The notes: generated by a model from the letters alone, not told the origin. A stretch of DNA of 64,000 nucleotides from Streptomyces sp. NRRL F-6676 (GCF_000725625.1 NZ_JOHS01000025.1:18980-82979); one strand, 5' to 3'. Positions 7,609-16,711 are shown, counted from the first letter of the stretch. Translations and numbers: made by a program.

Positions 7609-8886
7609 TCAGTCGAGGACCTCGATGGTCACGCGGTTGGTCTCCACTCCGGCGGCCGTGACCACCTGGACGTCGACGCGGCCCGGCTCGACGTCGGCCG
7701 GGACGGGGACGGTGAGGAGGGTGTCCGTGGGATTGTCGAAGCCGCCGGTCACCGGGACCAGGGGGACGTGGACGTGGACGGCGCCGATGCGGACCACCAT
7801 GCGGGACAGCCGGTCCGCCGACTGGGCGCCGGCGGGGACGAAACCGGCGCCGCGGATCTCGATGTCGTCGCCGGTGCGGATCGGGGCGTCCAGGTCGCCC
7901 GCCTCCCGGGCGCGGACCACGGAGAGGACCACCGGGCGGCCGCCCTCGGCGTACTTGGCGGCGAGGTACGTCGCCGCGGAGACGAGGACGAGGACGGCGA
8001 GGCCCCAGGGCAGGTCGGGGAGCTGGTCGGGGCGGCGGGCCAGGCGCACCGCGGCGAAGGCGAGGGCCACGGCGCTGATCATCACGTACTGGATGTCGGC
8101 GAAGCTGCCCCGGCCGGAGTCGTCGGTGAGCAGGTCGGCGGCGCGCGGGCGGTGGGCGGGCACCTTTTGCAGGCGCTGGCCGAGGACACGCAGGCCGACC
8201 ACCCGGCGGACGAGCACGGCGATCCCGCAGACCACGGCGACGACGGTGACCACGCCCACCCCGCGCGCGAGGTCGAGCCCGGCGATCAGCCGGTCGCGCC
8301 GGCCGTGCGCGGAGGCGGCGGCCAGTTGGCCGACCAGCACGAGCACCGCGTACACCGTGAAGAGCACCCAGCCCGCGGCCACCGCGCGCGAGGTGGACAG
8401 ACGGTTGTCCTCGCCGATGACGGGGGCCAGGACGCCGCCGCGGGCCCGGTGCCAGTACCCGGCGCCGGTGAGCGCCGCGCCGACCAGCACGGCGGCGAGC
8501 AGTCCGGCGGTGCGGGCCGTGGACCATCCGGCGCCGACGGCGGTGAGCGCCTGGACCAGCAGCAGGAGCGCGATGCCGCCCCAGACGGCGCAGGCCGTGC
8601 GGTGCCAGAGCCGGGCCAGCCATGCCTCGCCCTCGGCACGACCGCGTTCGGCGACGGCGTCGGCGGACTGGGTCAGCTCGTCCGAGACCCACTGCCGGGA
8701 CGCGGACGCGGAGTGCGCGACGGCCGCCGGCAGCCCCTGCCCGGAGGCGTACCCGTCCCGTTTCGCGAGGAACGCCGCCACCGCGCGCCGGTGCCCCTCG
8801 CGGGCGCCGTGCGGGCAGTCACCGCATGTGCAACCGCCCCGGTGGGCCGTGGGCTCCGCGCCCTGTCTCGCCTCCTGCACCGCCAC
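7609..8886 (-). CDS. Multi-pass membrane protein with C-terminal IPT/TIG-like domain
   Basis: About 425 residues if started at the GTG at 8886; the frame stays open to 9075, but that part looks non-coding. Near the N-terminus is a cysteine cluster CTCGDC, then a charged helical region. Hydrophobic helices lie in the centre (WGGIALLLLVQALTAVGAG, LLAAVLVGAALTGAGYW and others). The last ~120 residues are beta-rich (IEIRGAGFVPAG, then MVVRIGAVHVHVPLVPV and VDVQVVTAAGVETN), like an IPT/TIG immunoglobulin-type fold. No enzyme motif is seen. The start is uncertain. Confidence 0.55.
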   Translation of the reverse strand: MAVQEARQGAEPTAHRGGCTCGDCPHGAREGHRRAVAAFLAKRDGYASGQGLPAAVAHSASASRQWVSDELTQSADAVAERGRAEGEAWLARLWHRTACAVWGGIALLLLVQALTAVGAGWSTARTAGLLAAVLVGAALTGAGYWHRARGGVLAPVIGEDNRLSTSRAVAAGWVLFTVYAVLVLVGQLAAASAHGRRDRLIAGLDLARGVGVVTVVAVVCGIAVLVRRVVGLRVLGQRLQKVPAHRPRAADLLTDDSGRGSFADIQYVMISAVALAFAAVRLARRPDQLPDLPWGLAVLVLVSAATYLAAKYAEGGRPVVLSVVRAREAGDLDAPIRTGDDIEIRGAGFVPAGAQSADRLSRMVVRIGAVHVHVPLVPVTGGFDNPTDTLLTVPVPADVEPGRVDVQVVTAAGVETNRVTIEVLD

Positions 8887-9112
8887 GCCCGATGCCCGCC
8901 TTCCCCACGTCCCGTGCCTTGGTACGGCCGGTTCCGCGATGCGTCCGGCCCGTCTGCCACTCCCCAGCGACGACGAATTGTGCCGTACCCGGAGGGGTGT
9001 TCGTCGGCCAGGTCCGGTCAGTGGGAGTGAATGCGTCATACGCGGGTTGACGGACGGCGTGAAGCGGCGGTGCACGCGCGCCGGAGACCCGGTCGGAAGC
9101 CCGGCCGGGGGC

Positions 9113-9907
9113 TCAGCTCAGCAGGTCCGGTTCGCTGCGGCTGATGTGCTGCCACAGGGGCTGGTAGTTGATCCAGGCGACGAGGTCGCCACCCAGCTGT
9201 TCCCGGGTCGCGGTGGCCTGCCGGTGGCCGATCAGCACGGGGCGGCCGGCGGCACGGGCGGCGAGCTGCACCTGGCAGGAGCGCTCCATGGACAGGAACC
9301 ACCACGCCGCGGCGTCCACGGAGTCGCCGACGGTGAGCAGTCCGTGGTTGCGCAGCACCAGCGCCTTGCGGCTGCCGAGGGCGGCGGCGATCCGGCGGCC
9401 CTCCTCGGCGTCCACGGCGACGCCGGTGTAGGCCTCGTACACCGCGTGGTCCTCGTAGAACGCGCAGCTCTCCTGGGTGAGCGGGTCGAGGAGCTCGCCG
9501 AGGGCGGCCTGGGCGCGTCCGTGCACGGAGTGGCAGTGGGCGACGGCGACGACGTCGGGCCGGGCGGCGTGCACCTGCGCGTGCACGGTGAACGCCGCCT
9601 GGTTGACGTGGTAGTTCCCCTCGACGACCTGGCCCTCGGAGTTGGCCATCACCAGGTCGCTCACGGTGACGTGCCCGAACGGCATGCCGAACGGGTTGAC
9701 CCAGAAGCAGTCGCTGAACTCGGGGTCGCGTGCGGTGATGTGGCCGGAGACCCCGTCCTCGAAGCCGTGGCGGCCGAAGATCCGCAGGGCTCCGGCCAGC
9801 CGTTCCTTGCGGTGGCGGCGTTCGGCGTCCGCCGACTCGTGCTTGGGCGGCAGCGCGAACCGGAGCTTGTCGGTGGGCAGGGGCGGTGGCGGGGTGGGTC
9901 CGTGCAT
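9113..9907 (-). CDS. Class II aldolase/adducin-family protein
   Basis: 264 residues. The zinc-binding and fold signatures are present: HGFEDGVSGHITARDPE near residue 46, VAVAHCHSVHGRA (metal His pair) near 120, and LVLRNHGLLTVG with the third His. These enzymes split or isomerise sugar phosphates (fuculose-1-P aldolase, ribulose-5-P epimerase types); the substrate here is unknown. The start ATG at 9907 has GGGAG about 7 nt upstream; a GTG at 9934 is possible. A palindrome lies between it and the divergent PPOX gene. Confidence 0.85.
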   Translation of the reverse strand: MHGPTPPPPLPTDKLRFALPPKHESADAERRHRKERLAGALRIFGRHGFEDGVSGHITARDPEFSDCFWVNPFGMPFGHVTVSDLVMANSEGQVVEGNYHVNQAAFTVHAQVHAARPDVVAVAHCHSVHGRAQAALGELLDPLTQESCAFYEDHAVYEAYTGVAVDAEEGRRIAAALGSRKALVLRNHGLLTVGDSVDAAAWWFLSMERSCQVQLAARAAGRPVLIGHRQATATREQLGGDLVAWINYQPLWQHISRSEPDLLS

Positions 9908-10031
9908 GTGTGCTCCCGCACTTGCTTCGTTCACGGGGCGGAAGTTACCGCCGGTCCGTCCCGGGAGGACAGAGGTTTCGGAGAAGAGTTGGCGGGCGGT
10001 GACCAGGCACCGACCGGCCCTGTGCAATACC

Positions 10032-10046
10032 CGACACAAGGTGTCG
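10032..10046. promoter_or_regulatory. CGACAC-N3-GTGTCG inverted repeat between divergent genes
   Basis: A perfect 6-bp inverted repeat with a 3-nt spacer lies 25 nt before the PPOX ATG and 125 nt before the aldolase ATG. Position and symmetry suggest an operator, but no regulator gene is adjacent. Confidence 0.4.
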
Positions 10047-10070
10047 TCTTTGCAGGCAATGATCAGTCGT

Positions 10071-10559
10071 ATGGACACGACGCATGCGCGCGCACGATGG
10101 GCGGAGTTCGCGGCCGCGGAGCCGGAACTGGCGCGGACGGCCCAGGAGCGCTTCGATGCCTTCACCCACCACACACTGGCGACGCTCCGCAGGGACGGTG
10201 CGCCGCGCACCAGCGGGATGGAGGTGCGGTTCCTGCACGGCGAGCTGTGGTTCGGGATGATGCCGGACTCGCTCAAGGCGCTCGACCTGCGCCGCGATCC
10301 GCGCTTCGCGCTCCAGGCCAACCAGGGCCCGGGCACGGCGATGGGCGGCGGGGACGTACGGGTCTGCGGGCGGGCGGTGGAGGTGACGGACGCGGCGGTG
10401 CGGGCCGCGTACGTGGAAGAGGTGGAACCGCCGCAGCCGTTCCACCTCTTCCGCACCGAGCTGACGGAGGTCACGCGGACGGCCGTCGAGGACGACACGT
10501 ATCTGGTCGTCCAGGTCTGGAAACCGGGAGAGCCGGTGCGGACCCTCCGGCGGACCTGA
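10071..10559 (+). CDS. PPOX-class (pyridoxamine-phosphate-oxidase-fold) protein
   Basis: 162 residues. The pattern LATLRRDGAPRTSGMEVRF, then LWFGMMPDSLKALDLRRDPR and FALQANQG is that of the split-beta-barrel flavin or F420 binding family related to PNPOx. A late HLFRTELTEVTRT segment and VVQVWKPG end match the same family. The cofactor (FMN, F420 or heme) cannot be decided. The ATG at 10071 has an AATGAT box 7 nt upstream and no clear ribosome site. It ends 23 nt from the convergent guaA stop. Confidence 0.8.
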   Translation: MDTTHARARWAEFAAAEPELARTAQERFDAFTHHTLATLRRDGAPRTSGMEVRFLHGELWFGMMPDSLKALDLRRDPRFALQANQGPGTAMGGGDVRVCGRAVEVTDAAVRAAYVEEVEPPQPFHLFRTELTEVTRTAVEDDTYLVVQVWKPGEPVRTLRRT

Positions 10560-10582
10560 GTACCGCCCTCACGGGACGGTGC

Positions 10583-12157
10583 TCACTCCCACTCGATGGT
10601 GCCTGGCGGCTTGCTCGTCACGTCGAGGACGACGCGGTTGACGTCGCGCACCTCGTTGGTGATCCGGGTGGAGATCTTGCCGAGGACGTCGTACGGCAGC
10701 CGGGACCAGTCGGCGGTCATGGCGTCCTCGGAGGAGACCGGACGCAGCACGATCGGGTGACCGTAGGTGCGGCCGTCGCCCTGGACGCCCACGCTGCGGA
10801 CGTCGGCGAGCAGCACCACGGGGCACTGCCAGATGTCGCGGTCCAGGCCGGCGGCGGTCAGCTCCTCGCGGGCGATCGCGTCGGCGTCGCGCAGCAGGTC
10901 GAGCCGCTCCTTGGTGACCTCGCCGACGATCCGGATGCCGAGCCCCGGGCCGGGGAACGGCTGGCGCTGGACGATCTCCTCGGGCAGGCCGAGTTCCTGG
11001 CCGACCATGCGGACCTCGTCCTTGAACAGCTTGCGCAGCGGTTCGATCAGCTGGAACTCGAGATCCTCGGGGAGGCCGCCCACGTTGTGGTGGGACTTGA
11101 TGTTGGCGGTGCCGCTGCCGCCGCCGGACTCGACGACGTCGGGGTAGAGGGTGCCCTGGACGAGGAACTCGACCGCCGGGCCCTCGTCCGCGATGATCTC
11201 CGCCTGGGCCTGCTCGAAGACCCGGATGAACTCGCGGCCGATGATCTTCCGCTTCTGCTCGGGGTCGCTGACGCCCTTGAGCGCGGTGAGGAAGCGCTCG
11301 CTGGCGTCCACCACCTTCAGCTGCACGCCGGTCGCGGCCACGAAGTCCTTCTCGACCTGCTCGGTCTCGCCCTTGCGCATCAGCCCGTGGTCGACGTACA
11401 CACAGGTCAGCTGCGAGCCGATGGCCTTCTGCACGAGGGCGGCGGCGACCGCGGAGTCCACGCCGCCGGACAGGCCGCAGATCGCGCGCTTGTCGCCGAC
11501 CTGCTCACGGATGGCGGCGACCTGCTCCTCGATCACGTTGCCGGTGGTCCAGGAGGGGCTCAGGCCCGCACCGCGATAGAGGAAGTGCTCCAGGACCTGC
11601 TGGCCGTGCGTGGAGTGCATGACCTCGGGGTGGTACTGGACGCCGTAGAGCTTCTTCTCGTCGTTCTCGAAGGCGGCGACCGGGACGACGTCCGTGGAGG
11701 CGGTGACGCTGAAGCCGTCGGGGGCGGCGGAGCAGGCGTCGCCGTGCGACATCCAGACGGACTGGTCGGCGGGGGTGCCCTCGAAGAGCGTGGAGGACGG
11801 CTTGCTGACGGCCATCTCCGTGCGGCCGTACTCGCGGGCGCCGGTGTTGTCGACGGTGCCGCCGAGGGTCTGTGCCATCAGCTGGAAGCCGTAGCACATG
11901 CCGAAGACGGGGACGCCGGACTCGAACAGCGCGCGGTCGAGGGTGGGCGCGCCCTCCTCGTAGACGGAGGAGGGGCCGCCGGAGAGGATGATCGCCGCCG
12001 GGTTCTTGGCGAGCATGTCCTCGACCGGGGTGGTGCTCGGCACGATCTCGCTGTACACCCGGGCCTCGCGAACGCGGCGGGCGATGAGCTGGGCGTACTG
12101 CGCGCCGAAGTCGACGACCAGGACGGTGTCGGGGGTGGCGGGGGACGCTTCTGACAC
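10583..12157 (-). CDS. guaA: GMP synthase (glutamine-hydrolysing)
   Basis: 524 residues, normal length. It aminates XMP to GMP using glutamine and ATP. The N-terminal class I glutaminase has nucleophile Cys88 in FGMCYGFQ and the YHPEV His/Glu pair. The central ATP-pyrophosphatase P-loop is [10 protein letters not shown]. The C-terminal dimerisation domain ends KPPGTIEWE, the family hallmark. The GTG at 12157 has GGAAGG 8 nt upstream. It acts downstream of guaB at 39-41 kb. The convergent neighbour is the PPOX gene; upstream lies a divergent attenuator and chorismate mutase. Confidence 0.98.
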   Translation of the reverse strand: MSEASPATPDTVLVVDFGAQYAQLIARRVREARVYSEIVPSTTPVEDMLAKNPAAIILSGGPSSVYEEGAPTLDRALFESGVPVFGMCYGFQLMAQTLGGTVDNTGAREYGRTEMAVSKPSSTLFEGTPADQSVWMSHGDACSAAPDGFSVTASTDVVPVAAFENDEKKLYGVQYHPEVMHSTHGQQVLEHFLYRGAGLSPSWTTGNVIEEQVAAIREQVGDKRAICGLSGGVDSAVAAALVQKAIGSQLTCVYVDHGLMRKGETEQVEKDFVAATGVQLKVVDASERFLTALKGVSDPEQKRKIIGREFIRVFEQAQAEIIADEGPAVEFLVQGTLYPDVVESGGGSGTANIKSHHNVGGLPEDLEFQLIEPLRKLFKDEVRMVGQELGLPEEIVQRQPFPGPGLGIRIVGEVTKERLDLLRDADAIAREELTAAGLDRDIWQCPVVLLADVRSVGVQGDGRTYGHPIVLRPVSSEDAMTADWSRLPYDVLGKISTRITNEVRDVNRVVLDVTSKPPGTIEWE

Positions 12158-12287
12158 GGGTTGCCTTCCGGCGGATGAGCAAGGGGTGTGTGGGGTCGAG
12201 TCTACCGGGGGCGGGTGGGAGGCCGCGGCCGACGGTTCGCCGGGGCGGGGGTCGCTTCCTGGCGCCCGTCTCATCATGCGGGCCCGA

Positions 12288-12316
12288 CTGGACGTGCCGT
12301 TTGCGCACGGCATACT
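12288..12316 (+). promoter_or_regulatory. Promoter of the chorismate mutase leader
   Basis: CTGGAC (12288-12293) and CATACT (12311-12316) are spaced by 17 nt, as in sigma-HrdB-type promoters. The -10 box ends 6 nt before the leader-peptide ATG, so the leader mRNA would start at or near the AUG. Confidence 0.55.
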
Positions 12317-12322
12317 GGCCCC

Positions 12323-12397
12323 ATGCTCACCACGCACCCGACCTTCCTCTTTACCTATGGCAACCGGCCCGCCGGCTGCCATGGTCGTGCTGCTTGA
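12323..12397 (+). CDS. Predicted Phe/Tyr leader peptide of the chorismate mutase attenuator
   Basis: A 24-codon frame encodes [20 protein letters not shown] plus four more residues. Phe8, Phe10 and Tyr12 are clustered, and two of them use TTT and TAT, codons that are rare in this very GC-rich DNA. The stop at 12395-12397 is 23 nt before a 12-bp perfect terminator stem. Chorismate mutase makes prephenate, the precursor of Phe and Tyr, so ribosome stalling at these codons would be a logical sensor. It is too short for normal gene finding; the role is inferred from arrangement and codon content. Confidence 0.65.
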   Translation: MLTTHPTFLFTYGNRPAGCHGRAA

Positions 12398-12449
12398 GCA
12401 ACTGACAAGCGACTTCCCAGGCGCCCCGGGCCACACAGGCCCGGGGCGC
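12359..12449 (+). terminator. Attenuator hairpins before chorismate mutase
   Basis: Within the leader frame, GGCA-A-CCGG (12359-12367) can pair with CCGG-C-TGCC (12372-12380), forming an early hairpin. The terminator stem is GCGCCCCGGGCC (12421-12432), loop ACACA, then GGCCCGGGGCGC (12438-12449), perfect over 12 bp. GGCCCG at 12366-12371 could instead pair with CGGGCC at 12427-12432 in the 5' arm. No long U-run follows, which is common in Streptomyces. The exact antiterminator fold is not resolved by eye. Confidence 0.65.
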
Positions 12450-12513
12450 TCTGCGTGTGCGGGACCTGTCGCCCCCGGGGCCGTCGAGAGCCACCCCCGA
12501 CAAGGAGCCCCCG

Positions 12514-12900
12514 ATGACCGCGACCCACCCCGAGACCACCGGAACCATCGGAACCACCGAGGCCGCCGGATCCACTGAGGCCACCGGAACCACCGGTACC
12601 ACCGAGAAGGCCGGGAGCACCGGAACCACCGAGAAGACCGGTGCCCGCACCGCCGAGGCCGCCGGCCTCATCACCGGCGCCCGCGACCGCATCGACGCCC
12701 TCGACGACCGCATCCTCGGCCTCGTCCAGGAACGCATGGCCGTCTCCGCCGTCATCCAGGACGCCCGCATCGCCTCCGGCGGCCGTCGCGTGAACCTCTC
12801 CCGCGAGATGGAGATCCTCGGCCGCTACAGCGACGCCCTCGGCAAGCCCGGCACCACCCTCGCCATGACCCTGCTCGAGCTGTGCCGCGGCCGGGTCTGA
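12514..12900 (+). CDS. Chorismate mutase (AroQ type)
   Basis: 128 residues. Residues ~44-128 are an AroQ-type all-helical chorismate mutase: [20 protein letters not shown] with the conserved first-helix Arg, then [14 protein letters not shown] and a C-terminal helix ending LLELCRGRV. It converts chorismate to prephenate for Phe and Tyr synthesis. Residues 4-43 are an unusual Thr/Gly/Glu repeat (GTTE-like units) from a degenerate 15-bp DNA repeat and are probably disordered. The ATG at 12514 has AAGGAG 6 nt upstream. No export signal is seen. The gene is preceded by an apparent attenuator. Confidence 0.9.
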   Translation: MTATHPETTGTIGTTEAAGSTEATGTTGTTEKAGSTGTTEKTGARTAEAAGLITGARDRIDALDDRILGLVQERMAVSAVIQDARIASGGRRVNLSREMEILGRYSDALGKPGTTLAMTLLELCRGRV

Positions 12901-13497
12901 ACCTCTCTTCCTCCAGTGCGTGACCCACGCCACAACTCGTCGTTGGTAGAGGTGTCCGTGCCAGCCAGGGGCGGGCCCGAAGAAACCACGCGTGGCTCCG
13001 CTGGGGCGATGAGACGTACGGGGTTCACGCCGTACGTCGTGGGACCTCGCCCCAGGCTTGTGACCGGACGGCAGGGGACAGCAGCCCGGTCACCCAAGAG
13101 ACGGCCGGTCCCGGGGACGCCCGGGGCCGACCGGCGACGAACAACCACATGTCGACGGCGCTCCCCTCCCCCGCGCCGTTCCCCCCGGCACCGATGCCGC
13201 CCTGACCACCGGTGCCGGCGCAGAGAAGGGCCCCGTGGAACATCACGCCCGCCGCACCGGCGAATTCCACGGGGCCCTTCGCGCGCGCCCTGCCACCGCT
13301 GCGCGAAACCGCCAAGTCCCGCCACGCGACTCCATGTGACCCATTCCACATAAGAATTTCGTGAAGACGGGGACAACCATTGCCGGTTGCGGTCGGTCAC
13401 ACCATCGGAACCAAGGGCCACACCCGCGCCCCACACGCGGAGGCCTCCGCCGTTCGTGCCGCCAGGGGGGCGGTACGCCCGACTTCTCGAGGTCTTC
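12901..13497. other. Intergenic region without a convincing gene
   Basis: Reading frames here have poor protein character on both strands. The only strong structure is the long inverted repeat at 13225-13280. No tRNA or known riboswitch was recognised. Confidence 0.5.
13225..13280. terminator. 16-bp perfect stem between chorismate mutase and the surface protein
   Basis: GAAGGGCCCCGTGGAA (13225-13240) is exactly complementary to TTCCACGGGGCCCTTC (13265-13280) with a 24-nt loop. The stem is strong enough to work as a factor-independent terminator in either direction, although no T-run follows. Confidence 0.6.
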
Positions 13498-14604
13498 ATG
13501 AAGCTTCGCCGCGCTCTGGTCACCGCCGCCGCGACGGCCGCCATAGCCCCGCTGTCGCTGATGGCGGCGGGCGCCGCCTTCGCCGACACCGACCCGGCCA
13601 CCGGTACCGGAACGACCCAGTCCACCGAAACGACAGGCACCACGCCGACCGACGACACCACCACCGGCACGGCCCCCGCCGCGGGCGACGACGCCGACGG
13701 CTCGGGTGACACCAGTACGCCCGGCGACGACACCACGTCCTCGGACGGCTCCGACTCCGCGGGCGACGGGACCGGCGACACCGACGGGACCGACAAGACC
13801 GGTGAGCAGCCGGGCGGCACGCCCTCGTCCTCCGCCCCGGCCACCCCGAGCGACGGTTCGACGGCCAAGGAGACCCCGTCCGACGACCCGTCCGACTGCC
13901 CGGTCGACGACAACGGCGACGACGGCTCCGCGCTGACCGTCGGCGTCTCCGGGCTGCCCGGAAAGATCGTCGCGGGCAGCGGCTGGCACAAGTTCACGCT
14001 GACCGCCGCCAACCACAGCGACCAGTCCCTCGGCACCGTGCAGTGGTTCGTGCTCGTCGACAACGACTCGGCGAGCGAGAACGAGAAGGACTGGCTGAGC
14101 AACTACGCCCGCGTCCAGTACCTCGACCCGGAGACCAAGACCTGGAAGTCGATCTCGGAGGACCTCGGCGACGGCATCTTCTTCGGCGAGACCGACCTCG
14201 GCGCCAAGGAGACCGTCGACATCCAGCTGCGCCTGGACATCACCGCCAAGGCCCCGGCCGGCGACGGCTTCACCGTGGGCCTGGGCGGCTACGTGGACGA
14301 GAAGCTGAACTGCGTCCACAACACCTTCGGCTACTACGAGTTCACCGTGCTCAAGCCCGGTAGCGACAACGAGAACCCGGGCCAGGCCACTCCGGTCGAC
14401 AAGGGTGACAAGGGCGAGAAGCCGGTCGGCGGCAAGAAGCCGCAGGGCGGCGCCGCCGAGCTCCCGGTCACCGGCAGCCTCGCCGAGACCGGCTCCAGCT
14501 CGATGCTGCCGACCATCGGACTCGTCGGCGGCATCGCCGTCGTCGCCGGTGCGGGCGCGGTGTTCGCGGTGCGCCGCCGCAAGAGCGGGAACGCGGCCGT
14601 CTGA
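13498..14604 (+). CDS. Sortase-anchored cell-surface protein (LAETG signal)
   Basis: 368 residues. It has an N-terminal signal peptide (MKLRRALVTAAATAAIAPLS, cut near AFA-DTD), then a ~110-residue Thr/Ser/Asp/Gly-rich linker and a folded domain of ~150 residues (SGWHKFTLTAANHSDQSLG to GYYEFTVLKPG) with two Cys. The C-terminus has LAETG, a hydrophobic helix and RRRKSG, i.e. a cell-wall sorting signal of the LAxTG class used by Streptomyces class E sortases. A second Leu-Pro-x-Thr-Gly-like string (LPVTG) sits just before it. The start has GAGG 5 nt upstream. Ligand unknown. Confidence 0.85.
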   Translation: MKLRRALVTAAATAAIAPLSLMAAGAAFADTDPATGTGTTQSTETTGTTPTDDTTTGTAPAAGDDADGSGDTSTPGDDTTSSDGSDSAGDGTGDTDGTDKTGEQPGGTPSSSAPATPSDGSTAKETPSDDPSDCPVDDNGDDGSALTVGVSGLPGKIVAGSGWHKFTLTAANHSDQSLGTVQWFVLVDNDSASENEKDWLSNYARVQYLDPETKTWKSISEDLGDGIFFGETDLGAKETVDIQLRLDITAKAPAGDGFTVGLGGYVDEKLNCVHNTFGYYEFTVLKPGSDNENPGQATPVDKGDKGEKPVGGKKPQGGAAELPVTGSLAETGSSSMLPTIGLVGGIAVVAGAGAVFAVRRRKSGNAAV

Positions 14605-14609
14605 CGGCC

Positions 14610-14717
14610 GTCGGGCCTCCCCGGAGGCCCGACAGGCGGGTCTCCCCGGAGGCCCGCCTCTCGCCTCGCAGAGCAGAGAAGAAGGACCTGAGCCAGGAGG
14701 GGGGCACAGGTCCTTCT
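14610..14717. terminator. Tandem hairpins after the surface protein gene
   Basis: Two GC hairpins are built from a duplicated 19-bp unit (14613-14631 and 14638-14656, one mismatch, each around CTCCCCGGAG). A third stem pairs AGAAGGACCTG (14680-14690) with CAGGTCCTTCT (14707-14717). They separate convergent genes and probably terminate both. Confidence 0.65.
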
Positions 14718-14727
14718 CCTCTGTCCG

Positions 14728-14816
14728 CACAGGACCGAAAGCACAGAACCAAAACGCAAGGTCGAAACGCAGGGCCAAAACGCAGGGCCGAGAGCGAAGA
14801 ACCGAAAACCAAGGGC
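14728..14816. repeat. Degenerate 13-bp tandem repeat
   Basis: Units such as ACGCAAGGTCGAA, ACGCAGGGCCAAA, ACGCAGGGCCGAG and AGCGAAGAACCGA follow one another just downstream of the GMC oxidoreductase stop. No role is evident. Confidence 0.45.
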
Positions 14817-16673
14817 CTACTTCTTCGGCGGCACCGCCGGCACCCCCAGGAACGGCAGCCGCAGCGCGCCGAACGCCTCCGCCGGGACCGCCGGGTGGCG
14901 TGGCTCCACCGGGTCGAGGCGCACGTACGCCGCCCCCGGCGCCGGACGCGGGTCCGGCTCGCCCTTGTTGGGCCAGTACGCCATCGCCCGCTCGGCCTGT
15001 GCCGTGATGGTGAGCGACGGGTTGACGCCGAGGTTGGCGGAGACGGCCGAACCGTCCACGACGGAGATGCCGGGATGGCCGTGGAGCCGGTGGTACGGGT
15101 CGATGACGCCGGTGTCGGCGGAGTCGCCGATGGGGCAGCCGCCCAGGAAGTGCGCGGTGAGCGGGGTGCCCATGAGTTCGCCGACGTTGCTGCCGGCGAA
15201 ACCGTTGATCTCCTCGGCGAGGGCGGTCGCGGCCTCGGACGCCGCCCGGATCTGCTTCGGGTTGGGGGCGCCGTGCCCCTGCCGTGCCGTCAGCAGCCCC
15301 TTGCCCGTGCCGCTGGGCTTCAGATACGTCGTCAGTGAGTTGTCCAGCGACTGCATGACCAGCCCGATGATGGTCCGCTCCGACCACCGCCGGTTGGACA
15401 GCGAGCGCGCCATCAGCAGGGGGTGCCGGGCCGCGTTCGCCAGCCAGGCCAGTGCCCGCGAGCCGCCCTCCGCGTACGGCACCTGGAGGATGGACAGGCC
15501 GCCCATCGAGTTGGAGCCCTTGCCGTAGCGCACCGGTTCGATGTGGGTGCTGGCGTCCGGGTGGACGGACGACGTGATGGCGACGCCGCGCGTGAAGTCG
15601 GCCCGGGGCGCGCCGTGCGCCTTGCGATAGCGGCGGTCGTCGGTCTGTGCGCCCACCAGCGCCTCGGAGTTGGTACGGGTCAGCTCGCCCAGCCGCGGCG
15701 AGAGGTGCGGCAGCTGGCGGCCGGCCTTCATGCGGTGCAGGAGGGTCTGGGTGCCGTACGTGCCGGCCGCGAGGACGACCCGGCGGGCGGTGAAGAGGCG
15801 TCCGGCGCCCTTGCGGCGGTCGTCGGTGGGGAGGGTGGCGACGGCGTAGCCGCCGCGCGAGTCGTCGGTCACGGAGACGACCGTGGTCATGGGGTGCACG
15901 ACCGCGCCCGCCTTCTCGGCGAGGTAGAGGTAGTTCTCGTTGAGGGTGTTCTTGGCGCCGTGCCGGCAGCCGGTCATGCACTCGCCGCACTCGGTGCAGG
16001 CCCGCCGGGCGGGCCCGGCCCCGCCGAAGTAGGGGTCGGGCACCTCCGCGCCCGGGGCGGCCTCGGCCTCGCCCGTGGCGTCCTTGCCGTCGCCGAAGAA
16101 CACGCCGACGGGCGCCAGGTGGAAGGTGTCACCGACGCCCATCCGCTCGGCCGCCGCCTTGAGGTGGACGTCGGACGGGGTCATCGTCGGGTTGAGCCGT
16201 ACGCCGAGCATGCGCCGGGCCTGGTCGTAGTACGGCCGGAGCTCCTCCTCCCAGTCCGTGATGTCGCGCCACTGGGGGTCCTCGAAGAAGGCCTTCGGCG
16301 GGACGTAGAGGGTGTTGGCGTAGTTGAGGGAGCCGCCGCCGACGCCCGCGCCGGCCAGCACCATGACGTTGCCGAGCAGATGGATGCGCTGGATGCCGTA
16401 CATGCCGAGGCGCGGCGCCCAGAGGTAGTTCTTCAGGTCCCAGGAGTTCTTCGGCAGGCTCTCCCGGGCGAAGCGGCGGCCGGCCTCCAGGACGCCGACG
16501 CGGTAGCCCTTCTCGGTCAGCCGGAGGGCGGTGACGGAACCGCCGAAACCGGAGCCGACGACGAGGACGTCGTAGTCGTACGCGTGGGTGTCGGCGTGGG
16601 GGCGGACGTCGGTGCCGGCTTCCCGGTGGTGCCCGCCCGCGTCCCGGGTCCGGGCAGAGTTCTCCTGCGACAC
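14817..16673 (-). CDS. GMC-family oxidoreductase, cholesterol-oxidase-like
   Basis: 618 residues. The FAD-binding motif VLVVGSGFGGSVTALRL lies near residue 38 after a ~30-residue polar leader. Further family blocks are GAGVGGGSLNYANTLY, a cysteine cluster CTECGECMTGCRHGAKN, and the C-terminal HFLGGCPIGDS and NPSLTITAQAERAM, the conserved GMC C-terminal active-site region. The Cys cluster is characteristic of the mycobacterial ChoD-like subgroup, and the position between guaA and guaB matches choD in Mycobacterium. The substrate is probably a sterol-like or bulky alcohol but is unproven. The GTG at 16673 has GAGGAG 5 nt upstream; the dehydrogenase gene upstream is probably co-transcribed (38-nt gap). 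Confidence 0.88.
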   Translation of the reverse strand: MSQENSARTRDAGGHHREAGTDVRPHADTHAYDYDVLVVGSGFGGSVTALRLTEKGYRVGVLEAGRRFARESLPKNSWDLKNYLWAPRLGMYGIQRIHLLGNVMVLAGAGVGGGSLNYANTLYVPPKAFFEDPQWRDITDWEEELRPYYDQARRMLGVRLNPTMTPSDVHLKAAAERMGVGDTFHLAPVGVFFGDGKDATGEAEAAPGAEVPDPYFGGAGPARRACTECGECMTGCRHGAKNTLNENYLYLAEKAGAVVHPMTTVVSVTDDSRGGYAVATLPTDDRRKGAGRLFTARRVVLAAGTYGTQTLLHRMKAGRQLPHLSPRLGELTRTNSEALVGAQTDDRRYRKAHGAPRADFTRGVAITSSVHPDASTHIEPVRYGKGSNSMGGLSILQVPYAEGGSRALAWLANAARHPLLMARSLSNRRWSERTIIGLVMQSLDNSLTTYLKPSGTGKGLLTARQGHGAPNPKQIRAASEAATALAEEINGFAGSNVGELMGTPLTAHFLGGCPIGDSADTGVIDPYHRLHGHPGISVVDGSAVSANLGVNPSLTITAQAERAMAYWPNKGEPDPRPAPGAAYVRLDPVEPRHPAVPAEAFGALRLPFLGVPAVPPKK

Positions 16674-16711
16674 GTGCTCTCCTCGTTGAGAACGGGCGGT
16701 GGTGGGGTGGG

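Noticed and set aside
7574..12154. 1526-codon plus-strand open frame
   Set aside because: It runs antisense to the membrane protein, aldolase and guaA genes, all with recognisable motifs; long antisense frames are common at this GC content.
13025..13351. Minus-strand 108-codon frame in the chorismate mutase/surface protein gap
   Set aside because: Spans the long inverted repeat; no ribosome site and no family resemblance.
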